A DNA stretch of 64,000 nt from Paenibacillus hamazuiensis (GTDB taxonomy: Bacteria; Bacillota; Bacilli; Paenibacillales; NBRC-103111). The notes below the pieces were generated by a model. That model was not told the DNA's origin. It ran no database searches and saw nothing but the letters and a program-made list of their open reading frames with translations. Below, in pieces: positions 1-9,690 of the stretch (positions are counted from its first letter, which is position 1; each line of letters begins with the position of its first letter). The DNA lies in contig NZ_JALRMO010000001.1 in the NCBI RefSeq assembly GCF_023276405.1, forward strand, positions 496,001 through 560,000, given 5' to 3'. Made by a program: the position numbers and the translations under genes.

Positions 1-255
1 GTCACTTTATTTTTAAGCCCGAATTATTTGCGGCAGCTGTTTCGCCAGGAAACCGGCGAATCGTTTGTGGAGTACGTAACGAGGGTGCGCATGGAGAAGG
101 CGCTCGAATATTTGAAGGACCCGACCTTGAAAATTGCCGATGTCGCCGAAAAGGTGGGCTTTGAGGAGCAGCGGTACTTTTCCTCGTGCTTCAAAAAGTT
201 TCACCAGATGACTCCGACCGAGTACCGGGAGGCTCTTCAATACGGACTGCTCTAA
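1..255 (+). CDS. AraC/YesN-type response regulator, C-terminal end only (cut by left edge)
   Basis: The frame is open from base 1 and ends at TAA 253-255, so about 84 C-terminal residues of a larger protein are visible. They form the second half of an AraC-type DNA-binding domain. The first helix-turn-helix tail is followed by the connecting helix (RVRMEKALEYLKDP) and then by the second helix-turn-helix (KIADVAEKVGFEEQRYFSS) with the usual FKKFHQMTPTEYR ending. TTG at 28 would leave only half a domain, so it is not taken as a start. In Bacillota this ending is typical of YesN response regulators and membrane-bound AraC sensors; the missing N-terminus decides which. A sugar-binding lipoprotein begins 125 bp downstream and is a plausible target. 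Confidence 0.85.
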   Translation, partial: VTLFLSPNYLRQLFRQETGESFVEYVTRVRMEKALEYLKDPTLKIADVAEKVGFEEQRYFSSCFKKFHQMTPTEYREALQYGLL

Positions 256-380
256 ATCCTGCATATTCTGTACACGGGATATGCGGATTTTGGATTTAGC
301 GGCGCCGGTTATTTTGCTAGAATGTGTGAGGTGGAAGAAGTGAAGCTGCTGCAAACGCAAATAAGAAAGGGGAAAGCAAC

Positions 381-1775
381 ATGAAAAAGTGGATTGCATT
401 ACTGGCGGTGGCGGCCTCGGTGACCTCCCTTGCCGCTTGCGGAAGCGGGGCGAAGGAGCAGCCGGCCGGGCAAAATGGAAGCGCTGTCTCCTCCGCGGCA
501 AAAACGAAAATTAAGGTGTGGACGATGAACCGCGCCGACCAGGATTATATGAAAGCGCAGATCGACAAATTCAACAAGGAAAATAAGGATAACATCGAAA
601 TTGAATATCAAATCTATGCGGAAAACTACACGCAATCGCTGGACATTGCGCTGGCTACCAACGAGGGGCCGGACGTTTTCTTCGACGGGGCGACCGCCTT
701 TGCCGATCATTTGCCCAAGGGAGATCTGGCGCCGTTAAACAAATATTTGACCCCCGAATTCAAAAAACGGTTTGGGGACGGCGCCTTTATCGAAGGCCTC
801 AATATGATCGACGGCAACATTTACTCGCTGCCCGCCATCAGCACGACACCGCGATTGTTCTATAACAAAGGGATCTTCGAGAAGGCCGGCATCGCCGAAC
901 CTCCGAAAACGATCGACGAGATGGTGCAGGATGCCAAGCAAATTACGAGCAAATTGAAAAGCCAAGGCATCTACGGCTTCGCCGCCAATTTAAAAAATCC
1001 GGCCCAGGCGTATTCCCGTTCCATCGATTACATCCTGATGAGGAGCGGCGGCGTTGAGGCAGGGTATGACTTTGTGAACGGCAAATACGATTTCACCGGC
1101 TATAAGCCGATTTTGAACGCATACCGCGAAATTTTCACCTCCGGCGCCGGCTTCCCGGGTTCGGAGTCCCTCGACATCGACCCGCTGCGCACCCAGTTCG
1201 CGGCAGGAAAAATCGGCATGTATATTTCCTGGAACCATTCGGAGCCCGGCGTGTACATGAACCAATTCCCGACCAAGGAAAATTGGGACGTAGCGCCGCT
1301 GCCTACCATCGACGGAAACGTGAAGGGCTCGCAACACATCAACCTGGCCGGACGCTGGTTCATGATGAACGCCAAGTCGAAAAATCAGGATAAAGCCTGG
1401 AAGGTCATGGAATTCCTGTACAGCGACGAGCTGCTGTCCGGTTACCACAAAAACGGCTTAGGTCTTGTCATGGTTCCATCCGTGCTGGAGAAAGCCGACA
1501 AGCCGGAGACGATCAAGAAATGGCCGAACCTGGCTTTGACGGACAAGGATAAAATTTGGCCGCCGCTGCCTACAGGCGTTAAGCCGGAAGGCAACGATAT
1601 GTACTTTGTGTTTAACGCCATTATCCTCGGCAGCATGGATGTGGACAAAGGCATTGCGGATTTGAACGCCAGATATAATGCGGGGTATGAAAAAGCGATT
1701 CAGGAAGGAAAAACCAAAAGAATCCAGTATCCCGATTTCACGCCTGACAACCCGGGTAAAGTATTTGCCAAATAA
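381..1775 (+). CDS. ABC sugar transporter substrate-binding lipoprotein (family 1)
   Basis: A 464-residue extracytoplasmic binding protein expected to deliver an oligosaccharide to a CUT1-type permease. The N-terminus is a lipoprotein signal: MKKW, a hydrophobic stretch, then the lipobox LAAC-G with the lipidated cysteine near residue 20. The mature part has the family features IKVWTMNRADQDYMKAQIDKF near the start, GPDVFFDGATAF around residue 95, and the hinge-region pattern LPAISTTPRLFYNKGIFEKAG around 150. Start ATG 381 follows AAAGGGGAAAG at good spacing. No permease gene is adjacent: the next gene is a GH78 enzyme, and the permeases at 7.8-9.7 kb have their own binding protein at 9691. 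Its partner permeases may therefore lie left of the window. Confidence 0.93.
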   Translation: MKKWIALLAVAASVTSLAACGSGAKEQPAGQNGSAVSSAAKTKIKVWTMNRADQDYMKAQIDKFNKENKDNIEIEYQIYAENYTQSLDIALATNEGPDVFFDGATAFADHLPKGDLAPLNKYLTPEFKKRFGDGAFIEGLNMIDGNIYSLPAISTTPRLFYNKGIFEKAGIAEPPKTIDEMVQDAKQITSKLKSQGIYGFAANLKNPAQAYSRSIDYILMRSGGVEAGYDFVNGKYDFTGYKPILNAYREIFTSGAGFPGSESLDIDPLRTQFAAGKIGMYISWNHSEPGVYMNQFPTKENWDVAPLPTIDGNVKGSQHINLAGRWFMMNAKSKNQDKAWKVMEFLYSDELLSGYHKNGLGLVMVPSVLEKADKPETIKKWPNLALTDKDKIWPPLPTGVKPEGNDMYFVFNAIILGSMDVDKGIADLNARYNAGYEKAIQEGKTKRIQYPDFTPDNPGKVFAK

Positions 1776-1807
1776 TGAAGAAATGACTTAAAATAATCGA
1801 TAGTACA

Positions 1808-1858
1808 AGGGGAGGCCCATCGGAACCGCGCTTGCAGCCGGACGGCCTCTCCTTTCTA
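1808..1858 (+). terminator. Hairpin between binding-protein gene and GH78 gene
   Basis: An 11-bp stem (AAGGGGAGGCC at 1808-1818 with GGCCTCTCCTT at 1844-1854, one G-U pair) has a 25-base loop and is followed by TTTCT. It lies 32 bp after the binding-protein stop and 19 bp before the chosen GH78 start. It probably causes partial termination. It also argues against the upstream in-frame TTG at 1832, which sits in the loop. Confidence 0.6.
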
Positions 1859-1876
1859 TCTTGGGCGGGGGGACCT

Positions 1877-4051
1877 ATGATGAAATCATGGCAGGCAAGC
1901 TGGATCGCGGATCCGGACTTTCTCGGACTTTCTCCGATTCCTGTATTCCACAAGGAAAACGAGCCGCTGGAAACGGCGGCGCATCCGGAAGCGCTGCGCA
2001 ACCGGCATATGCTGGTCAGAAAAACGGTGGCTTTCGATCAGAAGCCGCTGCAGGCCGTTTTGCGTTTGACGGCCGACGATTATTACAAGCTTTACGTGAA
2101 CGGCCGTTTTGTGGGGCAAGGCCCTGCGCAGGGGTACCCCTTTCATTATAACTACAACGAATGGGACTTGACCCCGTATCTCATCCCCGGCGATAACGTC
2201 ATCGCGGTTCACGTTTATTATCAAGGCCACATCAACCGGGCTTACAACAGCGGCGATCTGCGGCAAGGCATGATTGCGGAGCTGCATACCGAGGCTGGCC
2301 TGATTGCCGCCTCGGACCATTCGTGGAAATGGAAAAGAGCAAATCAATTCGATACGAGCGGAACCGTCGGCTACGATACGCAGTTCCTGGAAAATATCGA
2401 TCAACGCTTGTGCATCCCCGATTGGCATACGATCGGCTTCAATGATGAAGATTGGGAGAACGCCGTTATCAAGGAGGATGCCGATTATGTGCTCGTTCCC
2501 CAAGCGACCCCGGCGGTAAGCGTATATCGAGCCGTGCCCGAACAAGTGCGTAAGCTTGGAGAAGGCCATTATCTCATTGACTTCGGGAAAGAGCTCACCG
2601 GGCAATTCGAGATGAAGGCGAAGGGGAACGGCGGGGATCGGATCGAGCTGCGGTTTGGCGAAGAGCTTGAACCGGACGGCCTTTCCGTCAAATACGATAT
2701 GCGCTGCAACTGCACGTATTTGGAAACGTGGACGCTTTCCGGCCGGGAGGATACGTTGGAGCAGTACGAGTATAAAGCGTTTCGATATGCGGAAGTGATC
2801 GGACCGGAGGAAGCGATTCGGCCCGACAGCTTCGCTGCCGTCGTCAGACATTACCCACTGGACCCGGACGCCTGCCGTTTCGAATCGGCCGACACGCTGC
2901 TGGGGCAAATTTGGGATATTTGCGTGCGCGGCGTACAGCTTTGTGCGCAGGAAAACTTCGTGGACTGCCCATCCCGGGAAAAAGGCCAATATTTGGGGGA
3001 CAACACCGTATTGGGCCACACGCATATGTACATCAGCGGAGATTTGCGCCTGTTCAAGAAGGCGATTCGCGACGTTGCCCTTTCCGCAGCGGTTTGTCCC
3101 GGACTTCTGGCGGTGGCCCCGGGCAACTTCATGCAGGAAATCGCCGACTTTTCGCTGCAGTGGCCGATGCAGCTGCTGTTATATTATCAGCACAGCGGGG
3201 ACATCGATTTTCTCCGGGAAATGTATCCGGTGGCCGAGGGGCTGCTGGCATATTTCCGAAAATTTGCGCGGATGGACGGGCTGCTGGAGGACGTCAAGGA
3301 GAAGTGGAACTTGGTCGATTGGCCGGACAATTTGCGGGACGGCTACGACTTCCCTTTAACCCGCCCGGTCAGCGACGGCTGCCATAACGTCATCAACGCC
3401 TACTACTACGGCTGCATTCAAACGGTGCAGACCATCCGGGATATCCTGAATATCCCTTACGAAGACGAGCTGCCGGCATTAAAGCGATCGTTTATCGCCG
3501 CCTTTTATCGCCCGGAAGCACGTTTGTTCGCCGACTCTACCGTGTCCGAGCATCATTCGCTTCATGCCAATATGTTGCCTTTATTGTTTCATATGGCGCC
3601 TGCGGATTCGATTCCCTCTATCGTTTCGTTGATCCGGACAAAACGGCTGAGCTGCGGCGTGTTCATGTCTTATTTTCTGCTTAAAGCTTTGGCCGCCCAC
3701 GGCGAGACGGAGCTGATTTACGAACTGATGACATGCCGGGACGACCGTTCGTGGGCCAACATGGTGAAGGAAGGGGCGACGTCGTGCTTTGAAGCTTGGG
3801 GCAAGGACCAAAAGTGGAACACCAGCTTGTGCCATGGTTGGGCCAGCGCGCCGATACCGATTTTGATCGAGGAGATCATCGGACTGAAGCCGGCGAAGCC
3901 CGGATGGTCGGAAGTCTCATTTAATCCCCGGATTCCGCAGGGGATGCACGATTTCAACCTTCAATTCCGCACGGTCAGCGGCACATTTGAGATAGTCTAT
4001 AAGAACGGAGAGCTTCATTTAGGCACTCCGGAGGGAGTCACGGTGGTCTAG
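1877..4051 (+). CDS. GH78-like alpha-L-rhamnosidase
   Basis: A 724-residue protein, predicted cytoplasmic because no signal peptide is visible; it would release terminal rhamnose from imported oligosaccharides. The N-terminal part has the rhamnosidase accessory-domain pattern (LRLTADDYYKLYVNGRFVGQGP, then a jelly roll). The middle carries an (alpha/alpha)6-barrel signature NFVDCPSREKGQYLGDN at about residues 359-375, equivalent to the DCPxRxE catalytic-acid region of GH78. The C-terminus has the usual beta-sandwich (PGWSEVSFNPRIP). Start ATG 1877 follows GGGCGGGGGGACC; an upstream TTG at 1832 lies in a hairpin loop and lacks a good ribosome site. The neighbours (binding protein, sensor kinase/regulator) suggest a sugar-uptake unit. 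Other six-hairpin glycosidase activities cannot be excluded. Confidence 0.82.
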   Translation: MMKSWQASWIADPDFLGLSPIPVFHKENEPLETAAHPEALRNRHMLVRKTVAFDQKPLQAVLRLTADDYYKLYVNGRFVGQGPAQGYPFHYNYNEWDLTPYLIPGDNVIAVHVYYQGHINRAYNSGDLRQGMIAELHTEAGLIAASDHSWKWKRANQFDTSGTVGYDTQFLENIDQRLCIPDWHTIGFNDEDWENAVIKEDADYVLVPQATPAVSVYRAVPEQVRKLGEGHYLIDFGKELTGQFEMKAKGNGGDRIELRFGEELEPDGLSVKYDMRCNCTYLETWTLSGREDTLEQYEYKAFRYAEVIGPEEAIRPDSFAAVVRHYPLDPDACRFESADTLLGQIWDICVRGVQLCAQENFVDCPSREKGQYLGDNTVLGHTHMYISGDLRLFKKAIRDVALSAAVCPGLLAVAPGNFMQEIADFSLQWPMQLLLYYQHSGDIDFLREMYPVAEGLLAYFRKFARMDGLLEDVKEKWNLVDWPDNLRDGYDFPLTRPVSDGCHNVINAYYYGCIQTVQTIRDILNIPYEDELPALKRSFIAAFYRPEARLFADSTVSEHHSLHANMLPLLFHMAPADSIPSIVSLIRTKRLSCGVFMSYFLLKALAAHGETELIYELMTCRDDRSWANMVKEGATSCFEAWGKDQKWNTSLCHGWASAPIPILIEEIIGLKPAKPGWSEVSFNPRIPQGMHDFNLQFRTVSGTFEIVYKNGELHLGTPEGVTVV

Positions 4052-4220
4052 CGCGGGAAGCGGAGGATCGATACATCGGATTTTTACAAGTGAGAAATCG
4101 GTTTAGCGGTAGCTGAAGAAGCCGATTCTAGTATAAAATAGAAAAGAAATCATTCATATGAGGTCTGCCCGAATCTGAAACAAGGGTCAGGCTCTTTATT
4201 TTTTCTAAGGGGATAATGGG

Positions 4221-5984
4221 ATGGGGTCGAGGCTGAAGACGTTATTGGGATCGGTACGAATCAAAGTCATGATCATCTTTTTACTGTCTACGGTTCCGCT
4301 GGTCACCCTGCTGGTTTATAACAATTTTTACGCCAGTAAGCTTGTGGTGAACCAGGTGAGCGAGTCCAATAAAAACTTAGTCAGCTTATACATGCAGCTT
4401 ATCGATCGGGATTTGACCGAAATGAGCAAATATTTGATCAATATGGCGGTGGAGGATGCGGATTTGAGCATCCTTGAGCTTCCCGGCAGCAGGGAAAACT
4501 CCGCTTATAACGCGGCCAAAATCCGCCTTGCCAACAAATTGGCGGGCAGCATTGCGACTTATCCGACGATGGACCTGTTTTTTGTTTATTCCGCCGTGAA
4601 CAAGGAATTCATTGACGCGCACATCAATTCGTCCACTTTCGAAGAGCGGGAATCGGTCCGGATGGAGGTCGGCGAATTTTTGAAAGATCAGCAGCGGCTG
4701 AGTGAGTACCAGTCTAATCGATGGTATCCATATCGATCGGTGAATAACAATTATTATTTGCTAAGCATTATAAGAAATGGGAATGTGTATATCGGGGCTT
4801 GGGTGAAGGCAAGCCGGATTCTGGCCCCCATGAAATTATTGGATTTCGGAGATACGGGAAGAGCAGTCCTTGCGACGGAGGATTACGTCCCGCTAAATGA
4901 CGCCCAGTTTATTGCCGATCGGCATATAGAGTTAAACTATAATAGAAGTGGGAGCACGATTACCGGACAAGGCTCCGATTTGTTTCTGGCGGCGGGGGAC
5001 AAGTCCGGGGTCGGCGACTTTCATTTGATTGCCCTGATTCCCGAGAGGAAGGTATTGGAGCGGCTTCCGTTCATGCAGCGCATCGCGTCGCTTGTTTCGT
5101 TCGGCTCCGTGCTCATCCTGATCATCGTTTACTTTTTGCTTCGCCAAATTATTTTGCTTCCGCTCCATCGGGTGGTGGCGGCCATGAGAAAAATTAAAAA
5201 CGGGGAAATCGAGACACGAATCCTTGACCACCGAACTTCACACGAGTTTGCTTTGGTCAACGAAACGTTTAACCACATGGTCGACCAAATTCAGGAATTG
5301 CGGATTCATGTATATGAGGAACGGCTGAATCTGCAAAAAGCGGAGCTGCAGCATTTAAAGCTGCAGATTAATCCTCATTTTTTCTTAAATTCGTTAAACA
5401 TTATTTATTATTTGTCGCGGGCCAAAGATTTCGGTCTCATCGGCGAGCTTTCCCTCAGCTTAATCCAATATTTCCGCTTCATGTTTCGAAGCAACAACAT
5501 GGATTTTGTTACGGTTGAAGATGAAATTAAGCATACCCGCAACTATTTGAAAATTCAGCAGATGAGGTTTCCTCATAACTTTACTTATACGCTGGATATC
5601 GAGGATGCGGCTGGGCCGTTTCCGATTCCTCCACTCGTCGTCCAGATTTTTGCCGAAAATGTGATTAAACATGCGATGTCTTTGGATGAATCTATTCATA
5701 TTCATATCTCCATTTCGCTTACGGAGGATCCTTTCGGCCAGCTGAAGATTACGGTCCGGGATACCGGCAAAGGTTTTTCTCCGGACATATTGGAAACGCT
5801 TAATGCAGATCGGGAGCTGCTTAACGATGAAGGGGAGCATATCGGCATATGGAATGTGAAGAGAAGGCTGCGGCTGCTGTATCAAGACAGGGCTGCCATC
5901 GCGTTTTCCAACGACGCGGAGGGAGGCGCCGTAGTGAGCGTATGGATTCCGGTCAGCAGGGAAGAGAAAGAGAAGGGGGAATAA
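4221..5984 (+). CDS. YesM-type membrane sensor histidine kinase
   Basis: A 587-residue sensor kinase of the 5TM-less YesM family. One transmembrane helix lies at about residues 13-33 and a second at about 288-313, with an extracytoplasmic sensing domain of roughly 250 residues between them. A HAMP region follows, then the histidine box LQINPHFFLNSLNIIYYL with H386, and an ATPase domain with N box FAENVIKHA near 480 and glycine boxes DTGKGFSP and GIWNVKRRL. Start ATG 4221 follows AAGGGGATAATGGG. The response regulator starts 3 bp after its stop, so the two are co-translated partners. By family analogy it senses an extracellular sugar, probably with a binding lipoprotein, and controls the transporter genes that follow at 7820. 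Confidence 0.95.
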   Translation: MGSRLKTLLGSVRIKVMIIFLLSTVPLVTLLVYNNFYASKLVVNQVSESNKNLVSLYMQLIDRDLTEMSKYLINMAVEDADLSILELPGSRENSAYNAAKIRLANKLAGSIATYPTMDLFFVYSAVNKEFIDAHINSSTFEERESVRMEVGEFLKDQQRLSEYQSNRWYPYRSVNNNYYLLSIIRNGNVYIGAWVKASRILAPMKLLDFGDTGRAVLATEDYVPLNDAQFIADRHIELNYNRSGSTITGQGSDLFLAAGDKSGVGDFHLIALIPERKVLERLPFMQRIASLVSFGSVLILIIVYFLLRQIILLPLHRVVAAMRKIKNGEIETRILDHRTSHEFALVNETFNHMVDQIQELRIHVYEERLNLQKAELQHLKLQINPHFFLNSLNIIYYLSRAKDFGLIGELSLSLIQYFRFMFRSNNMDFVTVEDEIKHTRNYLKIQQMRFPHNFTYTLDIEDAAGPFPIPPLVVQIFAENVIKHAMSLDESIHIHISISLTEDPFGQLKITVRDTGKGFSPDILETLNADRELLNDEGEHIGIWNVKRRLRLLYQDRAAIAFSNDAEGGAVVSVWIPVSREEKEKGE

Positions 5985-5987
5985 CCG

Positions 5988-7610
5988 GTGTATCAGCTGC
6001 TTATTGTGGACGATGAAATTCATATTGCGAGCGGAATTAAGATGAGCCTGGCTTGGGAAGAACTGGGGATCTCGCAGGTTCATATGGCGTATAACATCCG
6101 GCAGGCGAAAGAGGTTTTTGCAACCTGTCCGATCGATGTATTGATCTGCGATATCGAAATGCCGGGCGGAAACGGCCTCGAGCTGCTGGCTTGGGTGAAG
6201 GAACAGTTCCCGGCCACCGAATGTATTTTTGTCACCTGCCATGCCGATTTCTCCTACGCGAAAAAAGCTATCCAATTAGGGTGTCTGGAATATTTGCTCA
6301 AGCCGGTGGAAGATGAAGAGCTGAAGTCCATCGTGGTCAAGGCGATTCATAAAATACGCAAAGAAAGAGAAGATTTGGGTTATTTGGAAACCTATAGGCA
6401 CTACTACGAGTTATGGTCTTCCCATCAACCTCTGCTTGCGGAGAAATTTTGGCTGGATTTGCTGAATCGTAAAATCTCCTCGCATCCCGATGCGATTCAG
6501 CAAGCCATCCAAAACTTGACTTTGCCTTATTCCGGCGAGTCGCGTTTCTTGCCCATTCTTATAAGCGTGAGACGTTGGGATAAAGAATTGTCCAAGCGCG
6601 AAGAGCAAATCATGGAATATGCATTGCTGAATTCCGCCAAGGAAATGATTCTGAATAACGAAGCGCACGCCCAAGTCGTCCCGGTGAACAGAGGAGATTT
6701 GCTATGTTTGCTTCCTGTCCCAACGGCCGTATTATCCAATGTCAATGCGAAAGCGCTGAAATACGATTGTGAAAAATACACGGCTGCCTGCAACAAATAT
6801 TTTTATTGCCACCTATCCTGTTTTGTGGGAACTGCAGTATTTATTCATGAAGTCGTAGCCGCTTATGAAGCTCTTGTCGCCGTAAGAGACAACAATATTA
6901 CAGGGGTGAATAAGGTATTTCTGCTGGAGGATCATGTGAATGGCGCGAGCGCGAAGCGGATTGATCTTCCCAACATGTCGGTATGGTGCGAATGGTTAAA
7001 GCGGGGAGCTCAGGAAAAACTCGTGGGAGAAGTATTGGAATTTTTGGAATCCTTAAAGCAAATGGAAGGGCTGGATGTTAAAGTTTTACAAGAATTTCAT
7101 CATTACTTTTTGCAAATGGTTTATAAAGCGCTGCAATTCGAGGCTTTCCAGGCCCATCAGGTTTTTTCCGAAAGCGTGTCGGCTGAAAGATCCGCCGTTG
7201 CCGTTCGTTCGGTCATGGATTTGGCGGAGTGGGCTCAAGAAATGATTGGCAAAGCGATGGACCATATCCGGGAAATCGAGAGTACTGAAAATGCGGTTGA
7301 AAAAGTAAAACGTTATATTTCCACAAATCTGGATCAAGATATTTCCCGCGACGATCTTGCCGGTTATATCGGACTGCATCCCGATTATATCGCCAAATTA
7401 TTCAAGAAAGAAACGGGTCTCTCGATCTCCGAATATGTGATTCAAGCCCGTATCGAGATCGCCAAGGACCTCTTGGTGAAAACGGATATGTCCATAAGCA
7501 ACATAGCCCTGCATGTGGGATATTCCAATTTCTCCTATTTTTCCACCGTTTTTAAGAAAACAACCCAAATGAATCCGCAGGAATTTCGCAAATGGAGTAC
7601 TGGCCGTTAG
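5988..7610 (+). CDS. YesN-type response regulator with AraC DNA-binding domain
   Basis: A 540-residue response regulator, partner of the kinase just upstream. The receiver domain is complete: acidic pair D8/D9 (LLIVDDE), phospho-acceptor D55 in LICDIEMPG, T83 in FVTCHADF and K105 in YLLKP. A long middle region of about 300 residues, typical of YesN proteins, leads to an AraC-type double helix-turn-helix over the last 100 residues (NLDQDISRDDLAGYIGLHPD and ISNIALHVGYSNFSYFSTVF). The start is GTG 5988 behind AGAAGGGGGA, 8 bases away. Probable targets are the permease-permease-binding protein-GH43 genes from 7820 on; no binding site can be defined here. Confidence 0.95.
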   Translation: MYQLLIVDDEIHIASGIKMSLAWEELGISQVHMAYNIRQAKEVFATCPIDVLICDIEMPGGNGLELLAWVKEQFPATECIFVTCHADFSYAKKAIQLGCLEYLLKPVEDEELKSIVVKAIHKIRKEREDLGYLETYRHYYELWSSHQPLLAEKFWLDLLNRKISSHPDAIQQAIQNLTLPYSGESRFLPILISVRRWDKELSKREEQIMEYALLNSAKEMILNNEAHAQVVPVNRGDLLCLLPVPTAVLSNVNAKALKYDCEKYTAACNKYFYCHLSCFVGTAVFIHEVVAAYEALVAVRDNNITGVNKVFLLEDHVNGASAKRIDLPNMSVWCEWLKRGAQEKLVGEVLEFLESLKQMEGLDVKVLQEFHHYFLQMVYKALQFEAFQAHQVFSESVSAERSAVAVRSVMDLAEWAQEMIGKAMDHIREIESTENAVEKVKRYISTNLDQDISRDDLAGYIGLHPDYIAKLFKKETGLSISEYVIQARIEIAKDLLVKTDMSISNIALHVGYSNFSYFSTVFKKTTQMNPQEFRKWSTGR

Positions 7611-7819
7611 ATTTGCATCTAGCAGCCTTTTTTTGTTTCCTTAGGCCTGCCTCAAACGATGTCGGAAAATTAAAAATGAAATATCCGTTTATGAGTAGTT
7701 GATCTATTACGTGCGAAGTATGATTAAATCATTCAATGACGAAAAGAGTTGATCGACGGATGGACGACTAGCCGATAACAGAGAGATCATGGAGGGAAGC
7801 GCGAATAGGAGGTTATGAA

Positions 7820-8710
7820 ATGGCTGTGCGGACGCAAGACCGTGTAACCCAATGGATCATTCATGCGATAATGATTATTTTATCCTGTATGTGTATTTTT
7901 CCATTTTTGCTGCTCATTATTTCTTCGATTACCGATGAGAAATCGATTATTCACTACGGATATTCGTTTTTTCCCAGAGAAATCAGTTTTTCCGCTTATC
8001 AGTATTTGGTAAAGGATTCCGCCAAGATGCTGAGAGCATTGGGAATCACGGTGGTCGTCACCGTGGTTGGAACGGCCGTGAGCCTGTTAATTACGGCGCT
8101 GCTGGCCTACCCGCTATCCCGCAAAGACATGCCGCTGTCCAATCCGTTATCGTTTCTCGTGTTTATTACGATGCTGTTTAACGGCGGTCTTGTCCCCACC
8201 TACCTGGTGTACACTCAATTTCTGCATATGAAAAATACGATTTGGGCTTTGATCGTCCCGGGGCTTCTGCTCAACGCTTTTTACGTGATGCTGATGCGCA
8301 CCTTTTTCTCCAATTCGATTCCGGGCGCGATCATCGAATCGGCCAAAATAGACGGCGCAAGCGAATTTCGCATTTTCTGTCAGATGGTTCTGCCTCTCTC
8401 GCTTCCGGTTCTCGCTACCGTCGGTTTGTTTCAAACGATTCATTATTGGAACGACTGGTATAACGGATTAATTTATTTAACCGACAGCAAGCTGTACAGT
8501 CTGCAAAATTTGCTCAACCGGATATTGATGGACATCGAGTTTTTGAAAAGGGCGGACAGCTCCTACGGAGCTCAGGATACAACGTCGATTCCTACGGAAA
8601 CGGCCCGGATGGCCATGGCGGTGCTGGGGATTATCCCGATTATCCTGACGTACCCGTTTTTTCAAAAGTTTTTTGTCAAAGGATTAACTATCGGAGCGGT
8701 GAAAGGTTAA
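7820..8710 (+). CDS. CUT1 sugar ABC permease, MalG/LplC type
   Basis: A 296-residue integral membrane permease with six predicted helices; it forms a channel with the next gene product. The cytoplasmic EAA loop that contacts the ATPase is visible as ESAKIDGASEFRIFCQMVLP at about residues 173-192, and the C-terminus FVKGLTIGAVKG is the signature ending of LplC-type permeases. Start ATG 7820 follows AGGAGG. The order is unusual: this MalG-type gene precedes the MalF-type gene, the reverse of most CUT1 operons and of the pair at 20315-22172 in this same window. No ATP-binding subunit is encoded nearby; Bacillota CUT1 systems commonly share an MsmX-type ATPase. Confidence 0.95.
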   Translation: MAVRTQDRVTQWIIHAIMIILSCMCIFPFLLLIISSITDEKSIIHYGYSFFPREISFSAYQYLVKDSAKMLRALGITVVVTVVGTAVSLLITALLAYPLSRKDMPLSNPLSFLVFITMLFNGGLVPTYLVYTQFLHMKNTIWALIVPGLLLNAFYVMLMRTFFSNSIPGAIIESAKIDGASEFRIFCQMVLPLSLPVLATVGLFQTIHYWNDWYNGLIYLTDSKLYSLQNLLNRILMDIEFLKRADSSYGAQDTTSIPTETARMAMAVLGIIPIILTYPFFQKFFVKGLTIGAVKG

Positions 8711-8725
8711 CGGGGGGAGACACAG

Positions 8726-9658
8726 ATGAACGGTTTAACGGTAAAAAATTGGCTCAAGGAAGCATCGAAATACCGTGCTCTTTACTTGATGACGTTGCCC
8801 GGATTCCTGTACCTGCTCATGAATAATTATATCCCGATGTTCGGGGTCGTTATTGTTTTTAAGGATATCGATTTTATTAAAGGAATCTGGGGAAGCGACT
8901 GGGTAGGGTTTAAAAATTTCGAATATTTGTTTAAAACGACGGATGCTTTTATCATCACCCGAAACACCTTATTGTATGGAATTATTTTCATTGTCATTAA
9001 TCTCATTTTCGCCGTCGGACTGGCTATTCTTTTGAACGAAGTGAAAAATATCATCGTATCGAGATTTTACCAAAGCATCGTGCTGCTGCCGCACCTGATC
9101 TCCATGGTCATCATCGGTTATCTGGTTTATGCTTGTTTGAGCATCGAGAACGGGTTTATGAATAAGACCATTTTGCCGCTGCTCGGGCTGGACTCCATTT
9201 CCTGGTACAACGAATCCAAGTATTGGCCGTTCATACTGACGTTTGTCAACACTTGGGCGAAGGCCGGTTATCTATGCGTTATTTATCTGGCGGCGATCGT
9301 TGGGATCGATCATGAATACTACGAGGCGGCCACCATTGACGGGGCAAGCAAATGGCAGCAAATTCGCTCGATTACGATTCCTTTGATCGTCCCCGTTATC
9401 ACCGTCATGACCTTGCTGCAGATCGGCCGGGTGTTTTATTCCGATTTCGGGCTGTTTTACCAGGTGCCGCTAAACTCCGGAGCGATCCAATCGACAACCA
9501 ATGTCATCGATACTTATGTATACCGCGCTTTAATTACATTAGGGGATATCGGGATGTCGTCGGCGGCCGGATTATATCAATCGTTGGTCGGCTTTGTGCT
9601 CGTATTTTTTTCGAATTACATCGTCAAGAAATTCAACAAAGACAATGCATTATTTTAA
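8726..9658 (+). CDS. CUT1 sugar ABC permease, MalF/LplB type
   Basis: A 310-residue membrane permease, the partner of the preceding gene, which ends 15 bp upstream. Start ATG 8726 follows CGGGGGGAGA. The sequence begins with a cytoplasmic tail and a first helix (YLMTLPGFLYLLMNNYIPMF). The EAA loop reads EAATIDGASKWQQIRSITIP at about residues 202-221. The ending SNYIVKKFNKDNALF is typical of LplB-type permeases. It should import the oligosaccharide captured by the lipoprotein at 9691, probably the substrate or product of the GH43 enzyme at the end of the operon. Confidence 0.95.
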   Translation: MNGLTVKNWLKEASKYRALYLMTLPGFLYLLMNNYIPMFGVVIVFKDIDFIKGIWGSDWVGFKNFEYLFKTTDAFIITRNTLLYGIIFIVINLIFAVGLAILLNEVKNIIVSRFYQSIVLLPHLISMVIIGYLVYACLSIENGFMNKTILPLLGLDSISWYNESKYWPFILTFVNTWAKAGYLCVIYLAAIVGIDHEYYEAATIDGASKWQQIRSITIPLIVPVITVMTLLQIGRVFYSDFGLFYQVPLNSGAIQSTTNVIDTYVYRALITLGDIGMSSAAGLYQSLVGFVLVFFSNYIVKKFNKDNALF

Positions 9659-9690
9659 CCGGTTGGATATAAATTCGAGGGGGTTATCGT

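Noticed and set aside
1832-1876. TTG 1832 as start of the GH78 gene
   Set aside because: It lies in the loop of a hairpin and has no ribosome site; ATG 1877 has GGGCGGGGGG upstream and begins at the conserved part.
4160-4200. Hairpin between GH78 and sensor kinase genes
   Set aside because: The apparent stem has several mismatches when paired base by base; the T-rich run after it alone is not enough for a terminator call.
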